64,000 nt of DNA from G963667855 sp963667855 (GCA_963667855.2 CAXXKI010000003.1:48088-112087); one strand, 5' to 3'. Positions 1 through 9,852 are shown, numbered from the stretch's first letter. The notes: generated from the sequence alone by a model not told the origin. Numbers and translations: made by a program.

Positions 1-244
1 AGTGGTCCTGGCGGCGGGTGCAAAATCCACGATTTCTTCAGAATCCATGCTAGACAATCGAGTTGTACGAGTAAAGATAATAGCCCTCTATATTACCCTG
101 TTTTTCCTGCCCGGAAACATATTGGACATACTTATTAGTGCTACTACGCTCAGTAAACGGATTTTCGCTCCGGACGGTGCCAAGTTGATGGTTATGGAGA
201 CACTTTATCCGATCATAGTGATTATTCGGATTTCAGACGAACCG

Positions 245-664
245 TTATCCCGCTACCCGTTTAAGCTGGTTGCCGGCCGGCGTATTGAAAGCCACACCGA
301 TAATGAATCCAACCATCGTTCGCGTCGAATGCATCACCCGGCCGGGAACTCCCAGCTGATGATGCCCCACCCATATTTCGATCGCGGTGTGCATGGGAAT
401 ATTATTACGTGATATGATACCAATGCCACCGAGTGACACATCTTTGGCTTTAGCGTGAATCAGCTCGCCGGCGTTTTTTCCCGACGTGAGCTTGATAATT
501 ACCGGAGCGTTCCACGTGGTACGCAGCCACGCACGTTTTCCCGTGTAAGTGTCAGTGGTACCCGTTTGTTCCGCCTCCCGGTTCCATGATTCTATAGTGG
601 CGATTTCATTTGCCGTCCGGCTTGTTGCTTTACTTTCCTTTTGCGTATCGGCCGTACAGATCAT
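245..664 (-). CDS. PilZ domain protein
   Basis: This 139-residue protein is a probable cyclic-di-GMP-binding PilZ domain, a soluble regulator. The C-terminal two thirds hold a basic R-x-W-x-R stretch and the D-V-S-L-G-G-I-G-I motif, matching the family's RxxxR and DxSxxG ligand motifs, followed by the expected beta-rich tail. The reading frame stays open 75 codons further upstream, but the ATG at 664 is preceded by a strong AGGAGG eight bases away, so this start is chosen. It lies downstream of yidD on the same strand with a 230-base gap, so cotranscription is possible. The first 30 residues are low in motifs and probably flexible. The target process is not visible. A second PilZ protein occurs at 14152-14505. 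Confidence 0.75.
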   Translation of the reverse strand: MICTADTQKESKATSRTANEIATIESWNREAEQTGTTDTYTGKRAWLRTTWNAPVIIKLTSGKNAGELIHAKAKDVSLGGIGIISRNNIPMHTAIEIWVGHHQLGVPGRVMHSTRTMVGFIIGVAFNTPAGNQLKRVAG

Positions 665-894
665 TTTAGCTCCCTCCTGCATGACTATCCGTTGGTTATT
701 GGGCGGACAATACCTGCTTTGCCCCAAAAAACGTTGTGCAATATTCGTGCCACTTGCGGATTGATGCGTCAATGCGGATCGCTTGCTGTTTTGCCCAATG
801 CAAAACCAGGCAGTGGGTAATCCCTTCCCAATAGGCATCCGATAATCGGTAAAATGGCGTAAACCATATCGGACCATCGCGGTGAACATTCAGC

Positions 895-1212
895 TTATTC
901 GGGGTTATTGTTCCTGGTGGGCGGCACTGGATCGATTCCGCCTCGGGAAAACGGATGGCAGCGGAGTACCCGTCGGGCAGTCAGTAACCCTCCGCGCAAC
1001 AGGCCATGCCGGTTGATGCTTTCGATTCCGTATTCACTGCACGTGGGGATGAATTTGCATTGCCCTATAAGGTGTGGCCTTATATATGACTGATAAAATC
1101 GGATCGAAAAAACCGCACACCAGCGGCTTAATTTGACAACCCTGGCCGGCACAGTGGTTGACGCGATTTTCCCGCTATTTTTATTCACCGGTTTTGGGGG
1201 TTGAACGTTCAT
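895..1212 (-). CDS. yidD: Membrane protein insertion efficiency factor YidD
   Basis: YidD is a small membrane-associated factor that helps the YidC insertase. The 105-residue product shows the family core in order: Y-Q-x-Y-I-R-P-H-L, then C-K-F-I-P-T-C-S-E-Y, then R-H-G and R-V-L-R-C-H-P-F-S-R-G-G-I-D-P-V-P. Three conserved cysteines and the amphipathic N-terminal helix are present. The length is slightly above the usual 70-85 because of about 25 extra N-terminal residues; a later start is possible. Its start lies 32 bases inside the end of the upstream esterase gene, so translation may be coupled. In many bacteria yidD sits in the rpmH-rnpA-yidC cluster; here it is elsewhere. Confidence 0.93.
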   Translation of the reverse strand: MNVQPPKPVNKNSGKIASTTVPARVVKLSRWCAVFSIRFYQSYIRPHLIGQCKFIPTCSEYGIESINRHGLLRGGLLTARRVLRCHPFSRGGIDPVPPTRNNNPE

Positions 1213-2566
1213 TCCTGACCCGTTCCAGAACGGTAATGGTTTTCTCGGCTCTATACTCTTTACCGTCGGCTGTGGTCATCAGTACTTCCAGCTTGTGTTT
1301 ACCAGGTTCGATAAGGTATTTCTGTCCGGTAAGTTCATTGGATATCGGTTCCCCGTTACTGGTCCACAGGAAAAACGCGCCGCGGCGGAGTTTTCCAGGA
1401 ACAATCGCGCTGTAGTTTATAAGTAATGGTGCTATTCCTATGGAAGAACTGACCCGAATACGCAAAGGCGGTGTTTCGGCCTGATTCTGTTCCACCCCTT
1501 TTCGCCTGGGTGTAGGCGAGGGCTGATTGTCTGAGTTGTTATTACCCGGATCATTGTCGGACTCGGACGCATTGTCACCGGCGAGTCTGTGTGTCGGCGC
1601 AGGTGATCGCTGTGTATTCCGCCTGGCGATGCGTTTATTCGGCTCTCGGGGTTCAGCTTTTTCACCTGATACCGGTTTTGAATCCGGTTGCCGTGCCTGG
1701 GCTGCCGCCAGGTACGGCAGCGAAACCTGCTTAACCTGCATTGTGGCCAACTCCAAAGGCGGGGTCTTCGCCGTTGCTCCACACGTTTGCGCGAAAAACG
1801 CCGCCGACGCACCCGGACGACGTTCGTGCCCCAATGCTTTGAATACCGCAAAGGTCACATCGAATCCACGCTGACTGTACCATTGAGCACCCTGTTGGGA
1901 TTCACGCCTGCAGATTGCCAGATCGTTCTCTGTGTAGAAAATGCCAACCTTCATATCCCGGTATTCAGGTACCTGGTTGGGGTCAAGAACCGATGCAGAA
2001 AAATTAGACTGGCGCGGTGCCAGGCAACTGAATCGGTGTGGATGCCGATTGACAATGTAGTGTGCCAGGTAACCTCCGCTCGACCAGCTTGTCGATAATA
2101 CGTGATTCGGATCAACATCAGCACGGCGAATCATCTCGTCAATCGCACCCAGGGTGAGCTGCTCATCGTGCATTACTCCCGGATGAACTGTGCGAAGCGG
2201 AAACTGGGCCAGCAAGTCCGGCGATGCCAGATGTGGTGCGATTACTACAAAACCGTATCGGTCCGCTTCCTGCTGCCACTCGCGGATCTGACGATCGGCG
2301 TTGTCAAAAGGCTTCATCCCGTGGAAAGTTACCACCAGGGGCCACTTCTTACCGGTGAGCAGCTTACCTGTTGACGCGCGACCTCCTCCTGTAGATTTCG
2401 ACTGGGTTACATAATCCTCCGGTAGGTATGCCCAATACCACCCTTTAGTATGCGGATCCTGTAAATGGAGTACCTGCCCTTTGCCGGGCTTCTGGCCTAC
2501 CGCACAGCCTGTAAGTGGCAGAATGCCTGTAGTGGCCAGGAGGAGGATTAGGGTTGTCTTTTTCAT
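1181..2566 (-). CDS. Lipoprotein alpha/beta-hydrolase (esterase type) with C-terminal Ig/PKD-like domain
   Basis: The N-terminus is a lipoprotein signal (KK, then a hydrophobic run ending L-T-G-C at residue 21), so the protein is probably membrane-tethered outside the cytoplasm. Residues about 30-270 form an alpha/beta-hydrolase of the polyhydroxybutyrate-depolymerase/feruloyl-esterase-like group: P-L-V-V-T-F-H-G-M-K near the oxyanion position, a nucleophile elbow S-W-S-S-G-G, and G-H-E-R-R as a possible catalytic histidine. A low-complexity linker rich in P, N, R and D follows (about 300-370). The last 90 residues look like a PKD/Ig-like beta-sandwich (P-L-L-I-N-Y-S-A, then W-T-S-N-G-E). The substrate is unknown. 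The yidD start overlaps its 3-prime end. Confidence 0.7.
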   Translation of the reverse strand: MKKTTLILLLATTGILPLTGCAVGQKPGKGQVLHLQDPHTKGWYWAYLPEDYVTQSKSTGGGRASTGKLLTGKKWPLVVTFHGMKPFDNADRQIREWQQEADRYGFVVIAPHLASPDLLAQFPLRTVHPGVMHDEQLTLGAIDEMIRRADVDPNHVLSTSWSSGGYLAHYIVNRHPHRFSCLAPRQSNFSASVLDPNQVPEYRDMKVGIFYTENDLAICRRESQQGAQWYSQRGFDVTFAVFKALGHERRPGASAAFFAQTCGATAKTPPLELATMQVKQVSLPYLAAAQARQPDSKPVSGEKAEPREPNKRIARRNTQRSPAPTHRLAGDNASESDNDPGNNNSDNQPSPTPRRKGVEQNQAETPPLRIRVSSSIGIAPLLINYSAIVPGKLRRGAFFLWTSNGEPISNELTGQKYLIEPGKHKLEVLMTTADGKEYRAEKTITVLERVRNERSTPKTGE

Positions 2567-2994
2567 TCTGCTCTCTGAATGTTAGCTTTTTAGTTTTGTC
2601 AAAGGCACGATCTCTTTTTTATCATACGCCCTCCGGCGAAAGGCATCCACTTATCCTCGATGATGTTCGCTTTCAGGGGGGCGTCGCCGTGACCGCGTTT
2701 CCTCCGCCCCGACGCCAGCGACATTGTACTCTGTACCTTGTGAATTCATAGGGACGATAAAAACCGGCGAATGGAACGCTTTATATGAAAAGGAGTTACG
2801 CAATAGTTTGCGATTGTTCCGTTATCCCCGCTCTCTAAAATCACAGCTTTTCATTTCGGCGATCTAACCGAAAGGTAATTTGCATAACAACACCAATCAA
2901 CTCTATTGCCTGCAAGTACGTAGCAAAATTACTTCCAGAAGCGTATAAAGGACTCTGGCGCACACTCCGGAAAAACCTTGTTGGTAACCGAAAT
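2567..2994. other. Intergenic region between divergent genes
   Basis: These 428 bases separate the minus-strand esterase from dnaE and should hold promoters for both. A GC-rich imperfect inverted pair (gggcgtcg / cgacgcc) lies near 2680-2715. I see no convincing RNA gene or small reading frame and no clear -35/-10 pair. Confidence 0.4.
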
Positions 2995-5900
2995 ATGTCG
3001 TTAAACCAGGGAGTTGGCTGTTCAATGCCTGAAGATACTGCAAACAAACCTAATTTCGTTCATCTGCATTTGCATACGCACTATAGTCTCCTGGATGGTG
3101 CGACGCGGATTAAGCCCCTGGTTAAACGGGTCAAGAAAATGGGCATGCCCGCCGTGGCTATTACCGATCACGGTAACCTTTTCGGAGCCATCGAGTTCTA
3201 TCAAGCCGCCTGTGCAGCCGGAGTTAAACCCATCGTCGGCTGCGAAGTTTACATCGCACCGGGAGATCGGCGCAACCGGGAACTACAGGGAACGAAAGGT
3301 GGGTATTATCATCTCCTGCTGCTCGCTCAGAATCTGACCGGTTATCGAAACCTGCTCAGGCTGACCAGCAGCGCCTATCTCGAAGGCTTCTACCGCAGAC
3401 CGCGAATCGACAAGGAGATACTTGCCGAATTCAATGAAGGTCTGATCGGAACCAGTAGTTGCCTTGGTGGTGAAATACCACAAACATACCTGCACAAAAA
3501 CCGGGCGGCCGCAGAGGAGATGGCCAAGACCTACCTCGATATTTTCGGACCGGACCGCTTCTTCATCGAACTGCAGGATCATGGCCTGCCGGAGCAGGTG
3601 GATATGAATCCGGAGTTTGTGGATATGGCCCGGCGCCTCGGCGTTGCCACGATTGCCTCCAACGATGTTCACTATCTCGATAAAAGCGATCAGGAAGCTC
3701 ACGATATCCTCTGCTGTATCAGTACCGGGAAACTCGTGACCGATGAAAATCGCTTCAAGTTTCCCTGCGGAGAATTCTATCTTAAATCCGCCAACGAGAT
3801 GCTTGAACTTTTCCCCGGTCAGGACGATGCGGTTGCCAATACGCTTAAGGTGGCTGACATGTGTAATCTCGAATTGGATTTTACCAAGAGATACGCGCCG
3901 GTCTGGAAGGCTGAGAAGGGTACCTCGCCCGAGGCTGAACTTCGCGAGCTGGTCTACAAGGGAGCGGAGAAAAAGTATGGGGAAATTACCGATGAACTTC
4001 GTGAGCGTATCGATTACGAACTCGATGTCATTCAGTCCAAGGGGTTCAGCAGCTACTTCATGATCGTCTGGGATCTCATGAACTACGCCCGCAATAACAA
4101 TATCCCCTGCGGGGCCAGGGGCAGCGGTTGCAGCTCCGTTGTGGCTTACTGCTTGAATATCTCCCTGCCCGATCCGATCAGGTATGGCCTGTATTTTGAG
4201 CGGTTTATGGATCCCGACCGTGACGAAATGCCCGATATCGATGTGGATATCTGCCAGAACGGACGGAGCGAGGTTATCGATTATGTCCGCCGCAAGTATG
4301 GCCACGTCGCCCAGATTATTACCTTCGGAACCCTGAAGGCAAAGGCTGCGGTAAAAGACGTATCCCGGGTTCTGGGTGTCGATTTCGACAGAGCCAACAA
4401 ACTCACCAGCCTTATACCTTCCGAAATGAAGATGACCATCGACAAGGCCATCGACCAGGAGCCGGAGCTGAGGCAGACCATCGAAGTTGATCCAACCATA
4501 CAGAAGGTTATCGAAATCAGTCGTAAGCTGGAGGGGCTCGCTCGCCATGCAGGTGTTCATGCCGCGGGGGTGGTGGTGGCCGACCAGTCTCTGGATAACT
4601 TCCTGCCACTTTACCGTTCGCCAGGCGACGAAGCGGTAGTGACCCAGTTCGACGGACCTACGGTGGAACTCGTGGGACTGCTGAAACTCGACTTCCTCGG
4701 TTTGCGAACTCTAACCGTGCTCCAAAGGGCGATAGACCTGGTCAAGGCCCATTATGGCATCGAAATAGATAGGGAAAATCTTGACCTGGAGGACCAGAGA
4801 GTCTACGGGCTGTTTGTGCAGGGGCTTACTAAGGGTATTTTCCAGTTTGAATCCGGCGGAATGCGCGACGTCATCATGCGTATGCGCCCCAACCGTATCC
4901 AGGACCTTATCGCTGCCAACGCCCTTTATCGCCCGGGACCGATGAAGTACATCGATGACTACGTCGCCCGTAAACACGGCCAGGCATGGAGCACTCCCCA
5001 CGCGGTTATGACCGAGGTACTCGAAGAAACCTACGGTATTATGGTTTACCAGGAACAGGTTTCACGACTGGTGAACCGCCTGGGAGGTCTCGAACTCAAG
5101 CGGGCTTTCAGGCTGGCCAAACTGATCAGCAAAAAGAAAACCGAACAGATTGCCGCCCAGCGACCGGAATTCCTCGATGGTTGCGTCGCCAACGGCTTGA
5201 AAAAGGAAACCGCGGACCAGATCTTTGAGGATATTCTGGAGTTCGGTGGGTACGCGTTTAACAAGGCCCACTCCACCGGATACGCTCTTGTGGCTTTCCA
5301 AACCGCTTTTCTGAAAGTCTACTATCCGGTTGAGTTCATGGCCGCTCTGCTTACTTTCGATATGGGCCAGGCCGACAAGGTGCACGAGTACATCGATGAG
5401 TGCCGCCGAATGGGGATCGATGTCGCTCCTCCTGATATCAATACCAGCGGGAATGATTTCACTCCCGATTACCGCGATAAAAACCAGAAGATGATTCGCT
5501 TTGGTTTGGGAGCCATCAAGGGCGTGGGAGGAAAAGCAATTGATTCCATAGTCAACGCCCGTGAGACTGATGGCCCCTTTACTTCCATTTATAATTTCTG
5601 TGAACGCGTTGATTTGAAAGTGGTCAACCGCGGAGTTATGGAAGCCCTGATTTGCTGCGGAGCTTTCGATTCCACCGGCGCCATGCGAAAAGCCTTGATG
5701 AACGTGGCCGAGGATGCCGCCCGGGCGGGTCAACGCGCTCAAGAGGATAAACGTGCCGGGCAATTCAACCTCTTTGGCGGCGGTGACGATTCGGACAGTG
5801 AATCTTCGGTTTCCATGATCTCCAACGAGGAATGGAGCGAGGCCGAAATGCTCGCTCGCGAAAAAGCAGTATTGGGACTCTACGTTACTCGCCACCCGCT

Positions 5901-6576
5901 GGCGAATTGCGGCGAACTTATTGAGGCATGCGCCACCGCCTCCACCTCGCAACTCGGAACTTTCGAGGATAATACCCCCGTGGTTATTGGCGGAGTAATT
6001 ACCGGGCTCAGGCAGATACTGCTGAAAAACGGCCGGAACCAGGGAAAAAAAATGGGCGTGTTGACCATCGAAGACCTGGAAGGGAAAGTGGAAGTTACTC
6101 TTTCGCCTCCTGAAATGGAGGAATACCGTAACCTGGCCAAGCCCGATGCCATCGTTTTTATCCGCGGTACTGTGAGCCGTAAGAGGGAGGAACCTTCTGT
6201 TCGAGGTAATGAGGTAGTCTCTGCCCGGATGGCGCCATACCAGTTGACCACCTGTGTTGTGCTCCGCTTCAATGAAGCTCTCGACGATAAGGGTATGGTG
6301 GATAAGTCCCTTGATATCTGCAAAAAGCACGCCGGGAAAGTGCCGGTGTATCTTGAAGTCAAAACCTCCGATGATCGGATCGTTATTATCAGGTGCGATA
6401 CTGACTTTTATATGACACTTTCCGACTCGTGTCTTAACGAGCTTTCTGGGGTGGTCGGCGCTCATCGTGTTGTATGTACCGGACCCACTCGTAAGGAAAT
6501 TCCCTGGAGCGATACGATGCGACAATTCCACGAAGATGACGCGGAGTCTTCTGGACTTGAAGTGGCCATGAACTGA
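2995..6576 (+). CDS. dnaE: DNA polymerase III subunit alpha
   Basis: This is the replicative DNA polymerase III alpha subunit (DnaE type), acting at the fork with the clamp and clamp loader. The 1193-residue length fits the family. An N-terminal PHP domain begins with H-L-H-L-H-T-H-Y-S at residues 23-31. The polymerase core contains the catalytic M-P-D-I-D-V-D-I at about 411-418 and L-L-K-L-D-F-L-G near 562-569. The fingers include A-L-Y-R-P-G-P-M. A helix-hairpin-helix (I-K-G-V-G-G-K) lies near 842 and an OB fold near 995-1080. There is no exonuclease insert and no intein. A second Met at residue 11 (position 3025) is an alternative start; neither has a strong ribosome-binding site. It stands alone with no obvious operon partner. 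Confidence 0.98.
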   Translation: MSLNQGVGCSMPEDTANKPNFVHLHLHTHYSLLDGATRIKPLVKRVKKMGMPAVAITDHGNLFGAIEFYQAACAAGVKPIVGCEVYIAPGDRRNRELQGTKGGYYHLLLLAQNLTGYRNLLRLTSSAYLEGFYRRPRIDKEILAEFNEGLIGTSSCLGGEIPQTYLHKNRAAAEEMAKTYLDIFGPDRFFIELQDHGLPEQVDMNPEFVDMARRLGVATIASNDVHYLDKSDQEAHDILCCISTGKLVTDENRFKFPCGEFYLKSANEMLELFPGQDDAVANTLKVADMCNLELDFTKRYAPVWKAEKGTSPEAELRELVYKGAEKKYGEITDELRERIDYELDVIQSKGFSSYFMIVWDLMNYARNNNIPCGARGSGCSSVVAYCLNISLPDPIRYGLYFERFMDPDRDEMPDIDVDICQNGRSEVIDYVRRKYGHVAQIITFGTLKAKAAVKDVSRVLGVDFDRANKLTSLIPSEMKMTIDKAIDQEPELRQTIEVDPTIQKVIEISRKLEGLARHAGVHAAGVVVADQSLDNFLPLYRSPGDEAVVTQFDGPTVELVGLLKLDFLGLRTLTVLQRAIDLVKAHYGIEIDRENLDLEDQRVYGLFVQGLTKGIFQFESGGMRDVIMRMRPNRIQDLIAANALYRPGPMKYIDDYVARKHGQAWSTPHAVMTEVLEETYGIMVYQEQVSRLVNRLGGLELKRAFRLAKLISKKKTEQIAAQRPEFLDGCVANGLKKETADQIFEDILEFGGYAFNKAHSTGYALVAFQTAFLKVYYPVEFMAALLTFDMGQADKVHEYIDECRRMGIDVAPPDINTSGNDFTPDYRDKNQKMIRFGLGAIKGVGGKAIDSIVNARETDGPFTSIYNFCERVDLKVVNRGVMEALICCGAFDSTGAMRKALMNVAEDAARAGQRAQEDKRAGQFNLFGGGDDSDSESSVSMISNEEWSEAEMLAREKAVLGLYVTRHPLANCGELIEACATASTSQLGTFEDNTPVVIGGVITGLRQILLKNGRNQGKKMGVLTIEDLEGKVEVTLSPPEMEEYRNLAKPDAIVFIRGTVSRKREEPSVRGNEVVSARMAPYQLTTCVVLRFNEALDDKGMVDKSLDICKKHAGKVPVYLEVKTSDDRIVIIRCDTDFYMTLSDSCLNELSGVVGAHRVVCTGPTRKEIPWSDTMRQFHEDDAESSGLEVAMN

Positions 6577-6800
6577 ATCAGGCAAAACTAAATCGCCTCC
6601 GGTCAGGCGGTAGCGTTAAAGGGAGACCTCCAGAGTCCTGGTTTCAATATTGGCTCACCCGGTTCGCTGAGCCTGTTGTTGTTATCGCCGGAAACCGCGT
6701 CAGAATCAGATGGCAATAGTTTGTGGGCCGAAATTCAACTCCGCTTGGCAAAGTTTTTTCTGCCAAAGTCGTTGCCATTGCTGTTGGTCTGCTAAGGGGA

Positions 6801-6965
6801 ATAAACCGAGTCCGTCCGCCAGAGGCGGAGGGACGGCATAAGGTAGCCGCTGGTGGAGCCCGCTCCGTCCGCCAAAGGCGGAGCGGACGGGCGTAACCGG
6901 CGGTTGAGGAAAGCGGTTCCTCTGAAAGTCCGCCGCAGGCGGCCGACATAAGCCTTCGCGTACAG
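6801..6965 (-). repeat. Dispersed palindromic repeat, copy A (reverse orientation)
   Basis: Read on the minus strand, this copy aligns along its length with copies at 52732-52890 and 56463-56660 and partly with 13956-14009. Shared blocks are tcggccgcc, ccgccggttac, a gtccgcc-agaggcgg type palindrome and caccagcggctac. It contains several nested gtccgcc/ggcgga hairpins. Confidence 0.85.
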
Positions 6966-7197
6966 TCGCTTTGCGAAAAACCGCATGGTGTTTTTAAGTG
7001 CGAGCTTAAGCTTCCTCGCCGGCAGGATAACCAGAGTTGTAATAATCCCATTGCAAGAAAAAAGGTTATGAGTGTTTTTCGTTGCTTCGAAAAAATAGGA
7101 GATCGGGCAAATCCCAATCGCCGCCGGATGCTTTAATGATAAGGCATCATTCGATAGCTGATTTATAGGGTGTTTTGGCTATATCCGCGCAGTCTGA

Positions 7198-7249
7198 AGC
7201 CCCGCAATCCGCTCGAAACCTAGGACCTACATCGAGCAGTTGCGGGGCT
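7198..7249. ncRNA. Strong hairpin, candidate structured RNA
   Basis: The arms agccccgcaa and ttgcggggct pair perfectly over 10 bp. After a small internal loop the stem continues with gctcga/tcgagc, closing a loop that contains the self-complementary taggtccta. A weaker stem-loop follows at about 7257-7286. No T-run follows on either strand, so it is not a typical terminator. It does not match 6S, SRP or RNase P RNA by eye. The strand is undetermined. Confidence 0.35.
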
Positions 7250-7615
7250 CCCCTTTGGTGCCCTGGCTTTTCCCAGAGCAAGGTGCAATGACCTGTGTCT
7301 TACCTTTTAGGCTATTCAATTATAACTATATACACTATGCCGTATGCTTTACGATAATGCAAGAAAAATTTCCCATTCCCCGCTCATCTTTTTCCCGCCA
7401 TAGTTAAAGACGCCTCGACGGCAAACTTGGGAAAAGTATCTATATGTTTTACTTCATTTAACGTTAGGCTGGCGAAAGCTTGTGAGTGTTGCGGCTTATT
7501 GAGCAGGCGAGTTCTTTTCGGACTTCTATGTCCGAATCCATGATAATGAATGCATTACTTATACACGTTTTAAAAAGTGCGTATACCCGCCTTGACTTTT
7601 ACTGAATCGTTTTTA

Positions 7616-9802
7616 CTAGGTATCGATTAACTGCGTTTGACAGATAGTGGCATATAACGGACAGCGCGAGAGCAACTCTTCGTGAGTACCCACGTCTGCA
7701 AGCTTGCCCTCGTTCATGACGATAATCCGATTGGCAAATCGGATTGTACTCAACCGGTGAGCGATAAGTATCGTTGTCCTGCCGGTTGCGAACTCCTTTA
7801 CCGCGTCCTGAATCTGCTGTTCGGATTCACTGTCGATCTGGCTGGTTGCTTCGTCGAAAATCAGAATCGGCGCGTTTCGCATCATCGCTCGGGCAATACA
7901 TATACGCTGCCTTTGTCCGCCCGATAACGTGCTGCCTTGTTCTCCAACCATCTCATCATATGCATTTGGTTTATTTCGAATGAATTCGTCCGCATGGGCA
8001 CGACGAGCTGCGTCGATTACCAGCTCCCGGTTACTGTTTCGAGCACCATACGCGATGTTCTCGGCTATCGTCATGGCGAAGACCACTGGATCCTGGCTCA
8101 CCATGCTTATCTGTTGCCGTAAACTCCTGAGCTGGGCTTGGCTGATCTGAGTGCCGTCGAATAAAATCTCTCCCGAATCGGGATCATAAAAACGAACCAG
8201 CAGTTTCGTCAGGGTTGTCTTGCCGCTGCCGTTGGGGCCTACAATGGCGACTGTCTCCCCTTTGTTGATCGTTATCGATACGTTTTTAAGCGTTTGAACT
8301 TCCGTTCCGGGATAGGTGAAACTGATGTCTCGGAATTCGATCTTCTCTGCCAGATGATTCAGGGTAACAGCTCCTTGAGCCAACTCCACCTCTTCCGGTG
8401 AATCGATGACCGAATAAATTCTCGCTGCTCCGGCTGACGATCTCATTACCCGCGGGTATACATCCGCCACTTTGCGCAGCGGATCGAGCAGCATACCCAG
8501 TGCCAGCAGTAACTGGGTGAATTCGTCCAACTGGATTTTTCCATTGAAAAGCTGCGAACCAAACCACATCACCACGATTGCTATACCTAGAATTCCCAAC
8601 ACTTCCAGCGCAGGTCGCATAATCGCTTCCAGCTTGGCGATTCTCAATTGGTGGCGGAACATCTTCCTGTCTATCTGCCAGAGATGCTTCCGTTCAATAT
8701 TCTCAGCGTTATATGCTTTAACCACGCCGATGGCACTGAGAGTTGTGCTTAAGGCGCCGATCATTATGCCGTAGCTTCTCAACAGTCTTTTGTTTGCTTT
8801 ACGTATCTTTCTGCCCACTGCCCAGAAGATAAGAACAATGACCGGGCCTACGACCAGCATGGTAATGGTCATTGCCGCGTTGAAATACAAAGCGCCGCTC
8901 AGGATGCAGATTGCCTTCAACGGCTCGCGGAGCATCTTGCCGAACACCGCTATCAGTCCCCGCTGAATCTCCTGCGCGTCCTGCACGAACCGGGAGACTA
9001 TGTCAGAAGTCTCCTGCCCGAAAAAGCTCATCGGTAAACGAAGTACTTTACGGTAAAGCGTTCTTCTCAAGTCCATCACCGCTCGCAGAACGCCGATAGC
9101 AATGTAGTATTGGGAGAAAAACCGGGCTACGTTACTGATTATCACTATCAGAACTACTCCGCTTAAAACCCAGACCAGGGTTACTATTTTTTCGTCCGCC
9201 GTTTTGGCCCTCGGCACAATAGCCACCAGGCGGTTAATCAGGTTTTGTTTCCAGGAAACATCCTTGAGGTTAACTTTTGTCGGTTTGCTTGCCTTGGGAG
9301 TGTCTCCAGTGCTGCGAACACTTAGGATAATCCCTGCTCCGCTTTCCGCGTTTCTGATCTTTTCGATGAATTCAAACCCGACGGCCGGTTGTAATGCAAT
9401 GTCCGACGAACCGGATTCTTCCGGAGCGACTATTCGATATGCAACTATTGCGTCAAGTGCTCTGTAACCATTCGAGCTCAGCGCTGAACTGCTGGGCAGC
9501 TTGTCGATGATGATCTCGTCCTTGCGTTCGACTCGCAGCTTCACCCCTAATCGCTCGTTAGCTGTGGACAAATCGACCCAGCCGTGCAGACCCTCGTCGG
9601 TCAACATCACCTTCAGCACCGGCAGCATACCGAATATGCCCACCGTATGCAGTACCGCATAAACAGCCGAAGCCAGCACACCAATGATAATGAACCGCCG
9701 GTGAGGCCAGCTCAAACTCAACATCCGACGGAATTCCGCGGAAAGCAGCCTCCCTTTGGGGGCTCTCAATTCGTCTTTGGCCGTTATTAATTCTGTATCC
9801 AT
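7616..9802 (-). CDS. ABC exporter, MsbA-like fused transmembrane-ATPase
   Basis: This 728-residue protein is a type IV ABC exporter half-transporter. The C-terminal ATPase has Walker A G-P-N-G-S-G-K-T-T (about 515), signature L-S-G-G-Q-R-Q-R (about 622), Walker B I-L-I-F-D-E-A-T-S (about 643) and switch histidine A-H-R-L-S. The N-terminal membrane domain has TM1 at 37-60, but TM2 does not begin until about 206. The roughly 140 residues between them are hydrophilic, where ordinary MsbA-like proteins have a short periplasmic loop. Substrate could be lipid, glycan or peptide; the MsbA-like subgroup suggests lipid. A lipoprotein gene ends 50 bases upstream on the same strand and may be cotranscribed. 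Confidence 0.93.
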   Translation of the reverse strand: MDTELITAKDELRAPKGRLLSAEFRRMLSLSWPHRRFIIIGVLASAVYAVLHTVGIFGMLPVLKVMLTDEGLHGWVDLSTANERLGVKLRVERKDEIIIDKLPSSSALSSNGYRALDAIVAYRIVAPEESGSSDIALQPAVGFEFIEKIRNAESGAGIILSVRSTGDTPKASKPTKVNLKDVSWKQNLINRLVAIVPRAKTADEKIVTLVWVLSGVVLIVIISNVARFFSQYYIAIGVLRAVMDLRRTLYRKVLRLPMSFFGQETSDIVSRFVQDAQEIQRGLIAVFGKMLREPLKAICILSGALYFNAAMTITMLVVGPVIVLIFWAVGRKIRKANKRLLRSYGIMIGALSTTLSAIGVVKAYNAENIERKHLWQIDRKMFRHQLRIAKLEAIMRPALEVLGILGIAIVVMWFGSQLFNGKIQLDEFTQLLLALGMLLDPLRKVADVYPRVMRSSAGAARIYSVIDSPEEVELAQGAVTLNHLAEKIEFRDISFTYPGTEVQTLKNVSITINKGETVAIVGPNGSGKTTLTKLLVRFYDPDSGEILFDGTQISQAQLRSLRQQISMVSQDPVVFAMTIAENIAYGARNSNRELVIDAARRAHADEFIRNKPNAYDEMVGEQGSTLSGGQRQRICIARAMMRNAPILIFDEATSQIDSESEQQIQDAVKEFATGRTTILIAHRLSTIRFANRIIVMNEGKLADVGTHEELLSRCPLYATICQTQLIDT

Positions 9803-9852
9803 ATTTGATGCAGCCTCGGTTTTCTGCTGAATTTGAGTGCGTTACGGACGCC

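Larger units (their letters stand above)
6577..7615. other. Long non-coding region after dnaE
   Basis: About 1 kb without a credible gene. It holds a dispersed palindromic repeat (6801-6965) and a strong hairpin (7198-7249), described separately. Reading frames across the repeat look protein-like only because the repeat is palindromic and low in stops. Confidence 0.6.

Noticed and set aside
2..412. 136-codon plus-strand frame at the window start
   Set aside because: It overlaps the PilZ gene antisense, has no ribosome-binding site within the window and no family features. I see no supported feature in bases 1-244.
3283..6585. Long minus-strand frames (425 and 507 codons) within dnaE
   Set aside because: They are antisense shadows of a strongly coding plus-strand gene with an unmistakable product.
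6792..6986. 64-codon frame in the post-dnaE repeat
   Set aside because: It translates a dispersed palindromic repeat; similar frames appear in other copies with shifts, so it is not a protein.
7198..7249. 6S, SRP or RNase P RNA identity for the hairpin
   Set aside because: None of the conserved words of these RNAs is present; only a generic stem is supported.
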